A DNA stretch of 64,000 nucleotides from Flavobacterium sp. SLB02. GTDB taxonomy: Bacteria > Bacteroidota > Bacteroidia > Flavobacteriales > Flavobacteriaceae. The notes beneath the pieces are model-generated. The model made no database searches, was not told the DNA's origin, and was given only the letters and a program-made list of their open reading frames with translations. Made by a program: the position numbers and the translations under genes. The stretch lies in NCBI RefSeq assembly GCF_009664855.1, contig NZ_CP045928.1, forward strand, positions 5,795,319 to 5,859,318, read 5' to 3'. Shown here in pieces: positions 42,788 to 51,518 of the stretch; positions within the stretch are counted from its first letter, which is position 1, and each line of letters opens with the position of its first letter.

Positions 42788-42917
42788 AACCTTTGTCTCT
42801 TTGAGCCTTTGCCACTTTGAACCTTCTTTTAAAAAAAAACTTAGAACCTTAGCAACTTAGCATCTCAGAACCTAAGAAAAAACCTTTGTCTCTTTGAGCC
42901 TTTGCAACTTTGAACCT
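42788..42917. repeat. 37-bp direct repeat (AACCTTTGTCTCTTTGAGCC)
   Basis: Two 37-bp copies at 42788-42824 and 42881-42917 with one mismatch, separated by a CTTAGCAACTTAGCATCTCAG-type low-complexity segment. The second copy ends directly at the stop codon of the minus-strand gene at 42918. Confidence 0.8.
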
Positions 42918-43358
42918 CTATTTATACTTTCCCCGAACAATATCATTCGCAAATATCTCCAGATTATACCCTAGAGCATCATTAGAAATCATAACGTTTG
43001 AGGTTTGGTAAGCCGTATCCTGTTTGTATGTTTTTAAGAGTGTTTCTAATTCTATTTCGTTGTAAAACGCGAACATATTATAGACGGCGTCCCTGAAATT
43101 TTTATAATTGATGGTTTCGGTTATTTCGACTGTTTTCTGATCGTTCCATTTTTCTTTAAGGGCAGCTTCGTTTATGGTTTCCAGGCAAAAATCAACAACA
43201 TAGTTTTTGTAATGTGCGGCTTCAACAATTTTGTCAATGATAATTTTGTTTTGCTGAGTTGGCATTGGAACTGTTTTGGCAGCTGTTTGAGAATTACCAA
43301 TGATTGGAATAAACAGGCATAGTAATGATACTAGAAGTTGCATCTTTAATTTTTTCAT
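42918..43358 (-). CDS. Small exported protein, function unknown
   Basis: A 146-residue protein with a signal peptide (LLVSLLCLFIPIIGNSQ). The mature part is mostly helical (IIIDKIVEAAHYKNYVVDFC, FRDAVYNMFAFYNEIELETLLKTY). I see no known catalytic motif. It sits downstream, on the same strand, of the first serine hydrolase, with a terminator between. Confidence 0.6.
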   Translation of the reverse strand: MKKLKMQLLVSLLCLFIPIIGNSQTAAKTVPMPTQQNKIIIDKIVEAAHYKNYVVDFCLETINEAALKEKWNDQKTVEITETINYKNFRDAVYNMFAFYNEIELETLLKTYKQDTAYQTSNVMISNDALGYNLEIFANDIVRGKYK

Positions 43359-43497
43359 AGGTTAAATAAATAGTATTTACAGCTTTAAAAGTTGTAAATC
43401 AGTTTGATTTGGGTTTTTAAAATTGTTTTTTTGGGCAGCGCTAAAATAGTTTTTTTATACTAAATACCGAATTGGAAAAACACTTTTAAAATAAAAA

Positions 43498-43538
43498 AAC
43501 TCCAATAATTTTGGCTCAAAACCAGAATTATCGGAGTT
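43498..43538 (-). terminator. Terminator of the serine hydrolase gene
   Basis: A 17-bp stem with mismatches (AACTCCAATAATTTTGG at 43498-43514 with CCAGAATTATCGGAGTT at 43522-43538). Read on the minus strand it is followed by a T-run and lies ~47 bases after the stop at 43585. Confidence 0.8.
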
Positions 43539-43584
43539 GGTAAGATAAAGATTACCGCTATTGAGCGTTGGCTCTTTTTGGCTA

Positions 43585-45036
43585 TTATTTTTTCAAAAGT
43601 TCTTCTAATGCTTTTTTACCGGCGTCATTGGTAGGATCAAGTTCTAAAGATTTTTTATAGTTTGTAATGGCTAATTTTTTGTTGCCGTCTTTTAGATAAG
43701 CTTCGCCCAAACTATCATAAACATTTCCTGATTTTGGATACGTTTCGGCATTTATCCTGAAAACCTCTATGGCTTCTTTAGTTTTTCCGTTTTGAAGCAG
43801 TTCGTATCCCACTCTATTCATTTCTCCTTCAGAAATGGCGTAAACAAGATCATTTTTAAGTTTGTTATATGTATTTAAACCAGTTGTAACTCCTTGTTCT
43901 GAGAAACTATCCAGTAATTCAAATGCTAAAGACATTTTAGGTGCTTTAAACGACTGATTGTATAAAATAGCACGAATAGACTGGCTGATTTCATTTAAAA
44001 CCGTTCCACCTGTATTGTTTAATAAAACGATTAGATTTTTATCTCCTGGAATTCGGTAAATGATAGTATTAAATCCGTTAATTCCGCCACCGTGCTCTAT
44101 AACTTTTACTTTGCCTGTTGCTCCGTCAGCTTCTTCGATAAACCATCCGTAACCGTAAGATCCTTTTCCGGCTTTGATATAAGAATTAAATAAAGATTCC
44201 ATTGATTTTGATGAAAGTAATTTATTGGTATAAAGCGCCTGATCCCAAAGATAAAGATCTTCGACAGTAGAATATAATGAACCCGCAGCATACGGAATAC
44301 TCATGTCAAGGTAAGGAGCATTTCTGATTTTTTTTCCTCTTTTTTCGTAACCAGAAGCTCTGTTTTTCAAAATAACATCTGCATGATCGTAACCGGAGTT
44401 TACCATTTTTAATGGATTAAGAATGGTTTCCTGTAAATATTGCTCATACGATTTTCCCGAGATTTTTTCTATAATGTATCCCAATAAAAAATAGCCTGAA
44501 TTACTGTAATTGAATTTCTCACCAGGCGTAAATTCAAGTGCTAAATTCGAAAATGTTTTTACAAATTCTTCAGGAGTATAAGGATTTCGGCTATTATCTT
44601 TAAAGAAATTAGGAAGAGAAGTGTAGTTTGGAATACCTGAAGTATGGGTAAGTAAATGATGAATCGTTATTTTATCACCAGTTGCTTTTGGATAATCAGG
44701 TAAATACGTAGTAATAGGAACATCTAATTTAATCTTGCCTTCTTCAGCTAATTTTACAATCAGGAAAGCTGTAAATTGTTTACTGATAGAGCCTAATCTA
44801 AACTTCGTGTCGGGCTCATTAGGAATATTCCATTCCATATTGGCAGAACCAAATCCTTTTTTTAGAATTACTTTTCCGTTTTCGGCCACAAGGGCTGAAC
44901 CGTTAAACTGGCCGTATTGATTGTACTTGCCAATAAGTTCGTCAATTTGTTTTGCTTTGTCCTGTGCAAAAGAAATATTTAGGGCAAAAAACTGAAGCAA
45001 AATGCTAAGAACAATTAGTTTGATTGATTTTCTCAT
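43585..45036 (-). CDS. Class C beta-lactamase-like serine hydrolase with C-terminal TPR
   Basis: A 483-residue exported protein (signal ending ISFAQ). The active-site motifs are SISK (Ser83, Lys86), YSN in FNYSNSGYF and HGG in EHGGGINGF. The C-terminal ~90 residues form TPR repeats (GNVYDSLGEAYLKDGNKKLAI). Family members are esterases, D-aminopeptidases or penicillin-binding-like enzymes; true beta-lactamase activity is not implied. Another serine hydrolase lies upstream on the same strand. Confidence 0.88.
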   Translation of the reverse strand: MRKSIKLIVLSILLQFFALNISFAQDKAKQIDELIGKYNQYGQFNGSALVAENGKVILKKGFGSANMEWNIPNEPDTKFRLGSISKQFTAFLIVKLAEEGKIKLDVPITTYLPDYPKATGDKITIHHLLTHTSGIPNYTSLPNFFKDNSRNPYTPEEFVKTFSNLALEFTPGEKFNYSNSGYFLLGYIIEKISGKSYEQYLQETILNPLKMVNSGYDHADVILKNRASGYEKRGKKIRNAPYLDMSIPYAAGSLYSTVEDLYLWDQALYTNKLLSSKSMESLFNSYIKAGKGSYGYGWFIEEADGATGKVKVIEHGGGINGFNTIIYRIPGDKNLIVLLNNTGGTVLNEISQSIRAILYNQSFKAPKMSLAFELLDSFSEQGVTTGLNTYNKLKNDLVYAISEGEMNRVGYELLQNGKTKEAIEVFRINAETYPKSGNVYDSLGEAYLKDGNKKLAITNYKKSLELDPTNDAGKKALEELLKK

Positions 45037-45216
45037 AATGATTGATTAGTTAATTATGGTTTAATGATCGATTTTGATTGATGATTGAAACTTTATAATC
45101 ACGAGTGATTAAGATGGCGCCTTTGGGTTAGACGACTAATTTTTAATTAAGTTTCAGGATAAACCATTTTTTTTCATTTTAATCAAAATAATGAAGATCA
45201 GGGCACAGACCAAAAA

Positions 45217-45717
45217 TTACTTTTTGACAGGTCTATGCTCATAACTAACAATTCTTTTCAATTTCCAGTCCTTATCTTTGAGTTCCCATATATGAATAAA
45301 TTTCCCCGTTCCTTCCGGTTTGCCATCAACATAAAAAGTATGTTCGCCTATTTGTACGGCGCCAAAATCGCCCAATTTGTCGATAGTACAGGAATTTAGT
45401 TTTCGGGTTAGTTTTTCGGGTCTGCTGCATTTTGCGTCCAATGATTTTATTTCATTTTCTTTCGAAACGTTCAAACCAAAACGGTCGTCATAAAATTCAA
45501 CATCGTCAGCTATTATTTTTTTAAATTGTGCAGCATCACATTGGTTAAAGGCAACATCAAAAAGCAAACTGTCCATCTTAATGATTTCACTTTTTAAAAG
45601 ATCCGTCTTGATAACTTCACTATTCGTTTGAGCCACTGCTTGCCTGCTTAGAAAAAAGATAAAAAGCATTATTACATTTATCATCGGGTTCATCGTTGTG
45701 TCTTTGTTCGTGTCCAT
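45217..45717 (-). CDS. Exported NTF2/DUF4440-like protein
   Basis: About 166 residues from the ATG at 45717, which lies one base after the stop of the serine hydrolase upstream; further-upstream starts would overlap it. A signal-like segment NVIMLFIFFLSRQAVAQ is followed by a domain with DSLLFDVAFNQCDAAQFKKI and HIWELKDKDWKLKRIVSYEH. It is closely similar to the N-terminal domain of the preceding serine hydrolase, so one arose by duplication of the other. Confidence 0.78.
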   Translation of the reverse strand: MDTNKDTTMNPMINVIMLFIFFLSRQAVAQTNSEVIKTDLLKSEIIKMDSLLFDVAFNQCDAAQFKKIIADDVEFYDDRFGLNVSKENEIKSLDAKCSRPEKLTRKLNSCTIDKLGDFGAVQIGEHTFYVDGKPEGTGKFIHIWELKDKDWKLKRIVSYEHRPVKK

Positions 45718-45718
45718 T

Positions 45719-47230
45719 TTACTTCGTTTCAATTTCAATTATTTTCTTTCCGTTTTCGCCCAAATAATGATTCACTATTTTTTCGTAAACTTTGTAACCG
45801 TCATCTACATTGGTAAAAATAATTAAGCCTTGTTTCGTTTTTGGTAATAATAAAACAATGGTTTGAACGCCTTGGTCTGCACCGCCATGTGATAGCGCAT
45901 AATTGTCATTTCCCAGATTATATATTTCGAAACCCAGCCCAAAATATTTGTTTTTCTTGGTTTCAACCTGATGCGATGTCATCTCATCAAACACTTTTTT
46001 ACTTAACCCATCGCTGTTCATTACGCTGCATAAAAATGTTCCGTAATCTTCGATTGTAGTTAGTAAATCATCGGCGGCATTTGCCGTTTTATTCTTAGTA
46101 GGTTCGTAGGCATTTCCTTTGTTGTCGTAACCAATAGCAAATCTTAAAACATCGGTGATATCGTTCCAGACAAATTTAGTATCAGTCATTTTTAGTGGTT
46201 TAAAAATTAATTCATCTGCTAATTGTGGTAGCGTTTTGTTGAATTTCTTTTCAAGTGCTTTTCTCAAGTATTCAAATCCTTCTCCGGAATATTGATATTT
46301 TGTTCCGGGTTTAAATTTAAAGTCAAGTTTGCGGGATTCGTTCATAAATCTCCAATTCGGGAAACCCGTTTGATGGCTTAGAACAATTCTTGCCGTCAAT
46401 AGTTTTGTGTTGGGGTCATTTGCAATATCGGGATCCGTCCAGTATTTGTACAAAGGCTCGTCTAAATTGAGTTTTCCTGCACTTGCCAGTTTCAAAGCTA
46501 CGACTGCTGTTACAGGTTTAGTCAACGAAGCAACATTCCAGATGGTATTGTAAGGAGCTGTAATACCTTTTTTAAGTTCGCCAAATACTTTTATTTGTTG
46601 AAGCTTTCCGTTATTGATAATGCCTATTCCAAGAGTGGGAACATTATTTTCTTTCAGCCATTTTTCGGTTGCAGCTTCATTATCAAAAAGATTCGATTTA
46701 TCTGTGGTCGTGCTAATCATTTTATGATCGTAACTAAGTGATCGTGATAATTTCCACTCTTTGTTTTGTAACAACCAGAGATGAGTGAATTTAGCAAAAC
46801 TCCCTGGTTCTTCTGGTTTACCGGGTGATTTTTCATAAAAACGATGGGTTGACATTTGTATTGCACCATATAAAATTCCATTTTTATTGTACAATGGATA
46901 AATTTCGGTACTTCCTTCGATTAATTCCCTGCGGTAATTATATTTTCTTGTTGGTGAACAGATCCCGTTCTTCAGATTGTATAAGAATTTGGCTTTGTCT
47001 GAAACACTGTCTTTATCATGATAAAACTCAAAATCGGTAGTATATAAGTCTTCAAATTGTTTTATATCGCAAGTATTAAAGCCAACATTAAAAAGAAGGC
47101 TGTCTCTTGACATAATAGTTTTGTAGAGTTCAGAGTTTTTTTCTTCCTGAGAAAATCCAATATGGAATTGGAGCAGTAGTATGCCAACTAAAATTGCTTT
47201 TAACTGGAAAAATGAGTTGTTGATTTTCAT
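45719..47230 (-). CDS. Serine hydrolase with N-terminal NTF2/DUF4440-like domain
   Basis: A 503-residue exported protein from the ATG at 47230 (MKINNSFFQLKAIL, signal ending IGFSQ). Residues ~30-165 are an NTF2-like domain (DSLLFNVGFNTCDIKQFEDLY, WLLQNKEWKLSRSLSYDHK). The rest is a class C beta-lactamase-like domain with SLTK in VASLTKPVTA, YSG in YQYSGEGFEYL and HGG in LSHGGADQG. It is followed immediately by a stand-alone copy of the NTF2-like domain. The pairing of both domains in one protein is unusual; the substrate is unknown. Confidence 0.85.
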   Translation of the reverse strand: MKINNSFFQLKAILVGILLLQFHIGFSQEEKNSELYKTIMSRDSLLFNVGFNTCDIKQFEDLYTTDFEFYHDKDSVSDKAKFLYNLKNGICSPTRKYNYRRELIEGSTEIYPLYNKNGILYGAIQMSTHRFYEKSPGKPEEPGSFAKFTHLWLLQNKEWKLSRSLSYDHKMISTTTDKSNLFDNEAATEKWLKENNVPTLGIGIINNGKLQQIKVFGELKKGITAPYNTIWNVASLTKPVTAVVALKLASAGKLNLDEPLYKYWTDPDIANDPNTKLLTARIVLSHQTGFPNWRFMNESRKLDFKFKPGTKYQYSGEGFEYLRKALEKKFNKTLPQLADELIFKPLKMTDTKFVWNDITDVLRFAIGYDNKGNAYEPTKNKTANAADDLLTTIEDYGTFLCSVMNSDGLSKKVFDEMTSHQVETKKNKYFGLGFEIYNLGNDNYALSHGGADQGVQTIVLLLPKTKQGLIIFTNVDDGYKVYEKIVNHYLGENGKKIIEIETK

Positions 47231-47309
47231 TTTTGATTGATTTTGATTGATTGATGATTTTGCAATAGTACGGTAAACATTGCTCGTGAAATTGTACAAA
47301 TGCGAAATC

Positions 47310-48116
47310 TTATCTTTTTTTTGAAAGAAAATAAGAATCAGAATTGAACATTTTTGGAGTTGTTTTGGTGACGTCTTTAAACTTTTTTATAAAATGTGAT
47401 TGGTCAAAATACTTGTTATAAAGTGCAACATCAGTAAGTTTCAATTTCTCTAAATCAGAATTCACCATTTGATCTACTGATTTTCTGAATTTCAGGGTCT
47501 GAATATAATTTTTGATGGTAAGCCCAGTCGCTGTTTTAAATTTAATTTGAAGCGATCTTTGCGAAGCATTTAGATTTTTTCCTATTTCCGAAACCGTAAT
47601 TTCTTCATTTTGAAGTTTGATGATTTCGCAGATCTTTTCGATTGCATTTTTATTGGGATGTGCATCACTTAATTCTTCAAAATAAGAATTAATTGTATTT
47701 AATAATACCGAAATATCAATGCTTATATCAGTTTCGATTTTAGTTTGAAAAGGTAATTCGGCAGCATCAATTGTAACAATAGCATCTGTAAAATTGCTCA
47801 GATCGTAATGAGGAAACATCGAAAGTGTCCAGGCGTGTAATTGGATTATGGTAACTTTAGTTTTAGGCTGAATATTAACCAAAACTTTATTGGTCATTTG
47901 CGAACAAAAGTAAAAACCTTCGCTCATAGTATATTTTTTTTTACTCGTATGAACTTCGATGGCATTTCCGTTAACAATAGCAAGGTTAAAACAGCCATTG
48001 GGTAAAACAAGTTTGTTCTCGATCAGGCTTTCGCCGATGCTGTTGTCAAGACACCAAATTTTATTGACGAACCTTTCAGTTTTTTGACTTACGTAATGTT
48101 CGGAGTATAATTGCAT
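47310..48116 (-). CDS. AraC-family transcriptional regulator
   Basis: A 268-residue protein with a sensor region (residues ~1-150, WCLDNSIGESLIENKLVLPNG) of the type found in Bacteroidota AraC regulators and a C-terminal two-helix DNA-binding domain (VSEIGKNLNASQRSLQIKF, YFDQSHFIKKFKDVTKTTP). It lies 79 bases upstream of the NTF2-serine hydrolase gene on the same strand, so it may control it. Target and effector are unknown. Confidence 0.87.
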   Translation of the reverse strand: MQLYSEHYVSQKTERFVNKIWCLDNSIGESLIENKLVLPNGCFNLAIVNGNAIEVHTSKKKYTMSEGFYFCSQMTNKVLVNIQPKTKVTIIQLHAWTLSMFPHYDLSNFTDAIVTIDAAELPFQTKIETDISIDISVLLNTINSYFEELSDAHPNKNAIEKICEIIKLQNEEITVSEIGKNLNASQRSLQIKFKTATGLTIKNYIQTLKFRKSVDQMVNSDLEKLKLTDVALYNKYFDQSHFIKKFKDVTKTTPKMFNSDSYFLSKKR

Positions 48117-48140
48117 TTGGGTTTGTTCGTTAAACTTTTA

Positions 48141-48917
48141 TTAAACTTTACTATATTCAATTATTGTTTCATTCTCAATTTTTCTCCCATTCTTTTTAAT
48201 GATTTTAATCGGATAGTTGTCGGAATTATATTCATATTCATAAGTATACGAATTGCTATTCCAGTTACAAGATTTAATATTATTTTTTGAAATCTGATAT
48301 ATTTTTAAATAAGCTTGCGGAAATACTAAATCAAATGGATTTCTTTTATCGTCGTATTTATAATACTCATTGGATTCCGATTCTTTTTCTTTTAAAAGAT
48401 TACCTTCTTTATTATAAGTGTATTTTGTTTCCCGGTTCGAAATTCCTTCTGTTTTAGTTTGCTTTTTTACAAGCTGTTTGTCTGCGTTGTAAATAAAATT
48501 ATCGACATGAGTTATTTTATCATTTTGATAACCTATGGCGTTTTTTATTAAATCGTTTTCATAATTGTAAACAACATTTATAATCGATTCCATTTGTGTC
48601 ATGATTTTATTGCCTTTTTTAATCTTTGCAAATGGAAAAATATTATACATTTCTTTTAATTTTCCATTTTCATATTTTATTGTAGTTTCATTTGTTATAA
48701 TATTGTTGTCGGTTGTAGTTACTATTTTCGAGACCAAATCATTTTCATAAGTGTACTTGACTACTTCTTCATTTTGGAGAACGCCATTTTCGTAATTTTT
48801 TATTACCTTTTTTATAATTTTTAAACTATCATTTGGATTGATGTTCAATTCAATTTTGTATTTTGAATAGCAAATTGTTCCAATTACGATGAATATTAAG
48901 AAGGTAATTTTTTTCAT
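48141..48917 (-). CDS. Exported YD-repeat-like protein, function unknown
   Basis: A 258-residue protein with a signal peptide (ITFLIFIVIGTICYSKY). The mature part has repeats such as YTYENDLVSKIVTTT, YNYENDLIKNAIGYQND and YTYNKEGNLLKEKES, similar to RHS/YD-type beta repeats, but too few for a full RHS cage. Probably a periplasmic or surface repeat protein. It ends 24 bases before the AraC gene. Confidence 0.65.
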   Translation of the reverse strand: MKKITFLIFIVIGTICYSKYKIELNINPNDSLKIIKKVIKNYENGVLQNEEVVKYTYENDLVSKIVTTTDNNIITNETTIKYENGKLKEMYNIFPFAKIKKGNKIMTQMESIINVVYNYENDLIKNAIGYQNDKITHVDNFIYNADKQLVKKQTKTEGISNRETKYTYNKEGNLLKEKESESNEYYKYDDKRNPFDLVFPQAYLKIYQISKNNIKSCNWNSNSYTYEYEYNSDNYPIKIIKKNGRKIENETIIEYSKV

Positions 48918-49026
48918 GCTTAGAATTTTGATTATAAATATGATATAAAAAACCGTATTTAAGTGATTTAAAATTTTGAAGTAAGCTAAAGTACTCTTTT
49001 TTGTCTAAAAAGCACAGAAGGAGATT

Positions 49027-49620
49027 TTATATGAATTCCCCAAAATAATCTCTCTTTGTCTTCTCCCATTCCTCCAAAATCACGCTATAATAAACATCAT
49101 CTTTACTCTTCCCTTCAGAGTCTACATAATTATTTCTAAAGATTCCTTCTTTTACTGCGCCTAGTTTTTCTATAGCTCTTTGAGATCTGTTATTTTCAAG
49201 ATCAGCACTAAATTGTATTCTTTTAAATTGAATGTTTTCGAAACCAAAATTTAGTAATTCGTATTTGCAGGCTTTGTTTAAACCTGTTCCCTGAAAATCT
49301 TTTCCGTACCAGGTCCAGCCAATTTCGCATTTCTGGCTTGCGTGATTGAGGTATCCGTAACGTGTGCTTCCGGCAACTTTATTGGTTGCTTTATCTATAA
49401 TTAAAAACGGATAACATATTCCGTCTGCCTTTTGTTTTAAGGTGTTTTTGATATAATTGTCGAAATCAGCATCATTTCTAATATACATTCCCATGAATTT
49501 CCAGATTTCATCATCAAAAATGATTTCTTTGAGTTCGATGTTTCTTTCGTTTTCAAATGGAAGTAGTAATACTTTTTCGTTTTCAAGAATGATATCAGAT
49601 TGTAATAGTTCGCTATTCAT
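49027..49620 (-). CDS. GNAT-family N-acetyltransferase (RimJ/RimL-like)
   Basis: A 197-residue acetyltransferase. Acetyl-CoA binding is suggested by the region EIGWTWYGKDFQGTGLNKACKYELL, followed by SADLENNRSQRAIEKLGAVKEG, the typical end of RimJ/RimL-type proteins. The acceptor may be an N-terminal amino acid or a small molecule. A single gene. Confidence 0.85.
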   Translation of the reverse strand: MNSELLQSDIILENEKVLLLPFENERNIELKEIIFDDEIWKFMGMYIRNDADFDNYIKNTLKQKADGICYPFLIIDKATNKVAGSTRYGYLNHASQKCEIGWTWYGKDFQGTGLNKACKYELLNFGFENIQFKRIQFSADLENNRSQRAIEKLGAVKEGIFRNNYVDSEGKSKDDVYYSVILEEWEKTKRDYFGEFI

Positions 49621-49652
49621 GGTATTTATTTGATTGAAGTAGTTCGTTTATT

Positions 49653-49765
49653 GCCCACGGATTTTACTGGTTGAACAGATGGACACGGAATTTTTTTTAG
49701 CGATGTGCTTTAGGTTTTAATAAAAAAAACTGCGAAAATCCGTTCAACCCGTCAAATCTGTGGGC
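49653..49765. repeat. Imperfect inverted repeat GCCCACGGATTT...GGGC
   Basis: The left arm 49653-49680 (with GCCCACGGATTTTACTGG) is complementary to 49738-49765 with a few mismatches. No gene is seen in 49621-50069. Confidence 0.65.
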
Positions 49766-49857
49766 TTAATTTTTTTCTCATCAAGCGAAAGTAGGCTTTT
49801 TCGGATTTCTAATAAATCTATAAAAACGCAAATTTGTTATGAAAACTAATGCTGCAT

Positions 49858-49948
49858 GAGGGATAGGAGCGGTATCTCCCGATTTAGAAAAACAAGGCTT
49901 TTTAGCGGTAGTTTTGTTAATTGGGAATATAGCGGATAGCCCGACCCG
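49858..49948 (-). repeat. Probable diverged copy of the GGAGCTATTTCCCGCT element, reverse orientation
   Basis: On the minus strand, parts of both element arms can be recognised. GATAGGAGCGGTAT (49862-49875) is similar to the GGATTTCCACT end read in reverse, and AGCGGATAGC (49931-49940) matches the TCCCGCTATCCG side. The centre is longer and is not a clean palindrome. It is followed by GACCCG...CCGGGTC, a separate hairpin. Confidence 0.45.
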
Positions 49949-50069
49949 CTTTTTTCGGCCGGGTCATACCTAAATAATAATAACGAATAAGTCTAAATAT
50001 TTGGTTTATTTTAAAGCTTTTTGTGTATTTATTACTTATTTTTACGATCTTATATTTAGATTTTTCTTG

Positions 50070-51410
50070 ATGCAAACTCCACTAAAAATTGCTGTTGTAG
50101 GTTCTGGATTGGTAGGATCACTATTGGCAATTTATCTCAAAAAAGCAGGTCACACCGTTCATGTTTATGATCGCAGTCCTGATATTCGCAAAATTAATTT
50201 TTCGGGTCGTTCTATAAATCTTGCTATGTCTAACCGTGGCTGGAAAGCTCTTGATGGCGTTGGTGTTGGCGATTCGGTTCGTGAAATCGCGATTCCGATG
50301 GACAAACGTGCGATTCATTTGGTTGATAAACTCAATTTTCAGAACTACGGCCAGGAAGGCGAGTCGATTTATTCAATTTCCAGAGGAGCTTTAAACCGGA
50401 AAATGATTGATCTTGCTGAACAAGCAGGAGCCGAATTTTTGTTTGAGCAGAAAATCTGGGATGTAACGCTAAGTGATGCGACTTTGCATATTGGCGAAAC
50501 CGAAAGAGGCGAGTGGGAGGAGAAAAAATACGATATGGTTTTTGGTGCCGATGGTGCTTTTTCAAGAATTCGTCATAGAATGCAACGCCAGAGCATGTTT
50601 AATTATTCGCAGGAATTTTTGAATATGGGATACAAGGAATTGAATATTCCGGCAAATGCCGATGCGACGCATAAACTGGATAAAAACTCTTTTCATATTT
50701 GGCCTCGTGGTGAATATATGCTGATTGCGCTTCCTAATCTTGACGGAAGTTTTACCTGTACGTTATTCATGCCGTTTGAAGGTGAAAATTCTTTTGCATC
50801 GCTTACAGATCGTAAAATGGTCGAGGATTTCTTTGAGAAAAACTTCCCGGATTCGATTGAAGTGATTCCGAAACTGGCAGAAGATTTTTTTAAAAATCCA
50901 ACCAGTACTTTGGTAACTATGAAATGTTTTCCCTGGACATATGAAGATAAAATTGCCTTAATTGGCGATGCCTGTCATGCGATTGTTCCGTTTTACGGAC
51001 AAGGAATGAATGCCGGTTTTGAAGATATTACGGTTCTAAACGAAATGATCGAAAAGTACGAAGACAACTGGAAGAAGATTTTCTCTGAATATCAAATTTC
51101 ACGTAAGCCAAATGCTGATGCCATTGCAGAGCTATCTTACCGAAATTTCATGGAAATGAGTACCAAAACAGCTGATGAAAAATTCTTATTACAAAAGAAA
51201 ATAGAAAAAGCATTTTCTGATAAACATCCTGATAAATGGATTCCGCTTTACAGCCGCGTAACTTTTAGTGATCGCCCATATGCCGAAGCTTTGGCCATTG
51301 GGGATTTTCAAAACGCAATTATGGAAGAAATCCTAAAACTGGATAATATTGAAAATATCTGGAACACGTCCGAAATAGACAATAAGATTTTAGAGTTATT
51401 GCAGAAGTAA
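50070..51410 (+). CDS. kmo: Kynurenine 3-monooxygenase
   Basis: A 446-residue FAD monooxygenase hydroxylating kynurenine. From the ATG at 50070 it starts MQTPLKIAVVGSGLVG; an upstream start at 50001 is less likely. The FAD motifs are GSGLVGSLLA near the start, GADGAFSRIRHRM in the middle and LIGDACHAIVPFYGQGMNAGFED near residue 300. Length is normal. Kynureninase is at 34215, so two steps of the pathway are here but not together. Confidence 0.92.
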   Translation: MQTPLKIAVVGSGLVGSLLAIYLKKAGHTVHVYDRSPDIRKINFSGRSINLAMSNRGWKALDGVGVGDSVREIAIPMDKRAIHLVDKLNFQNYGQEGESIYSISRGALNRKMIDLAEQAGAEFLFEQKIWDVTLSDATLHIGETERGEWEEKKYDMVFGADGAFSRIRHRMQRQSMFNYSQEFLNMGYKELNIPANADATHKLDKNSFHIWPRGEYMLIALPNLDGSFTCTLFMPFEGENSFASLTDRKMVEDFFEKNFPDSIEVIPKLAEDFFKNPTSTLVTMKCFPWTYEDKIALIGDACHAIVPFYGQGMNAGFEDITVLNEMIEKYEDNWKKIFSEYQISRKPNADAIAELSYRNFMEMSTKTADEKFLLQKKIEKAFSDKHPDKWIPLYSRVTFSDRPYAEALAIGDFQNAIMEEILKLDNIENIWNTSEIDNKILELLQK

Positions 51411-51518
51411 TATCAAAAATCAATTACAATATCAATCTCAAATTTTAAATTGATTTTTAATATTGTAATTGCTATTGATTTTTGCTATTCTAATTGAGTT
51501 TTGATATCGTAATTGAAT
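51411..51518. repeat. Inverted low-complexity repeat after kmo
   Basis: Between convergent kmo and the HerA-like gene are words AATCAATTACAATATCAA and inverse copies TTGATTTTTAATATTG and TTTTGATATCG. They could act as a joint termination region. No gene. Confidence 0.45.

Noticed and set aside
43585..45036. A true beta-lactamase resistance gene
   Set aside because: The SxxK, YSN and HGG motifs fit the wide class C serine hydrolase family, but the TPR tail and divergence make an esterase or peptidase just as likely.
48141..48917. An RHS-type polymorphic toxin
   Set aside because: Only a handful of YD-like repeats, no C-terminal toxin domain and no immunity gene beside it.
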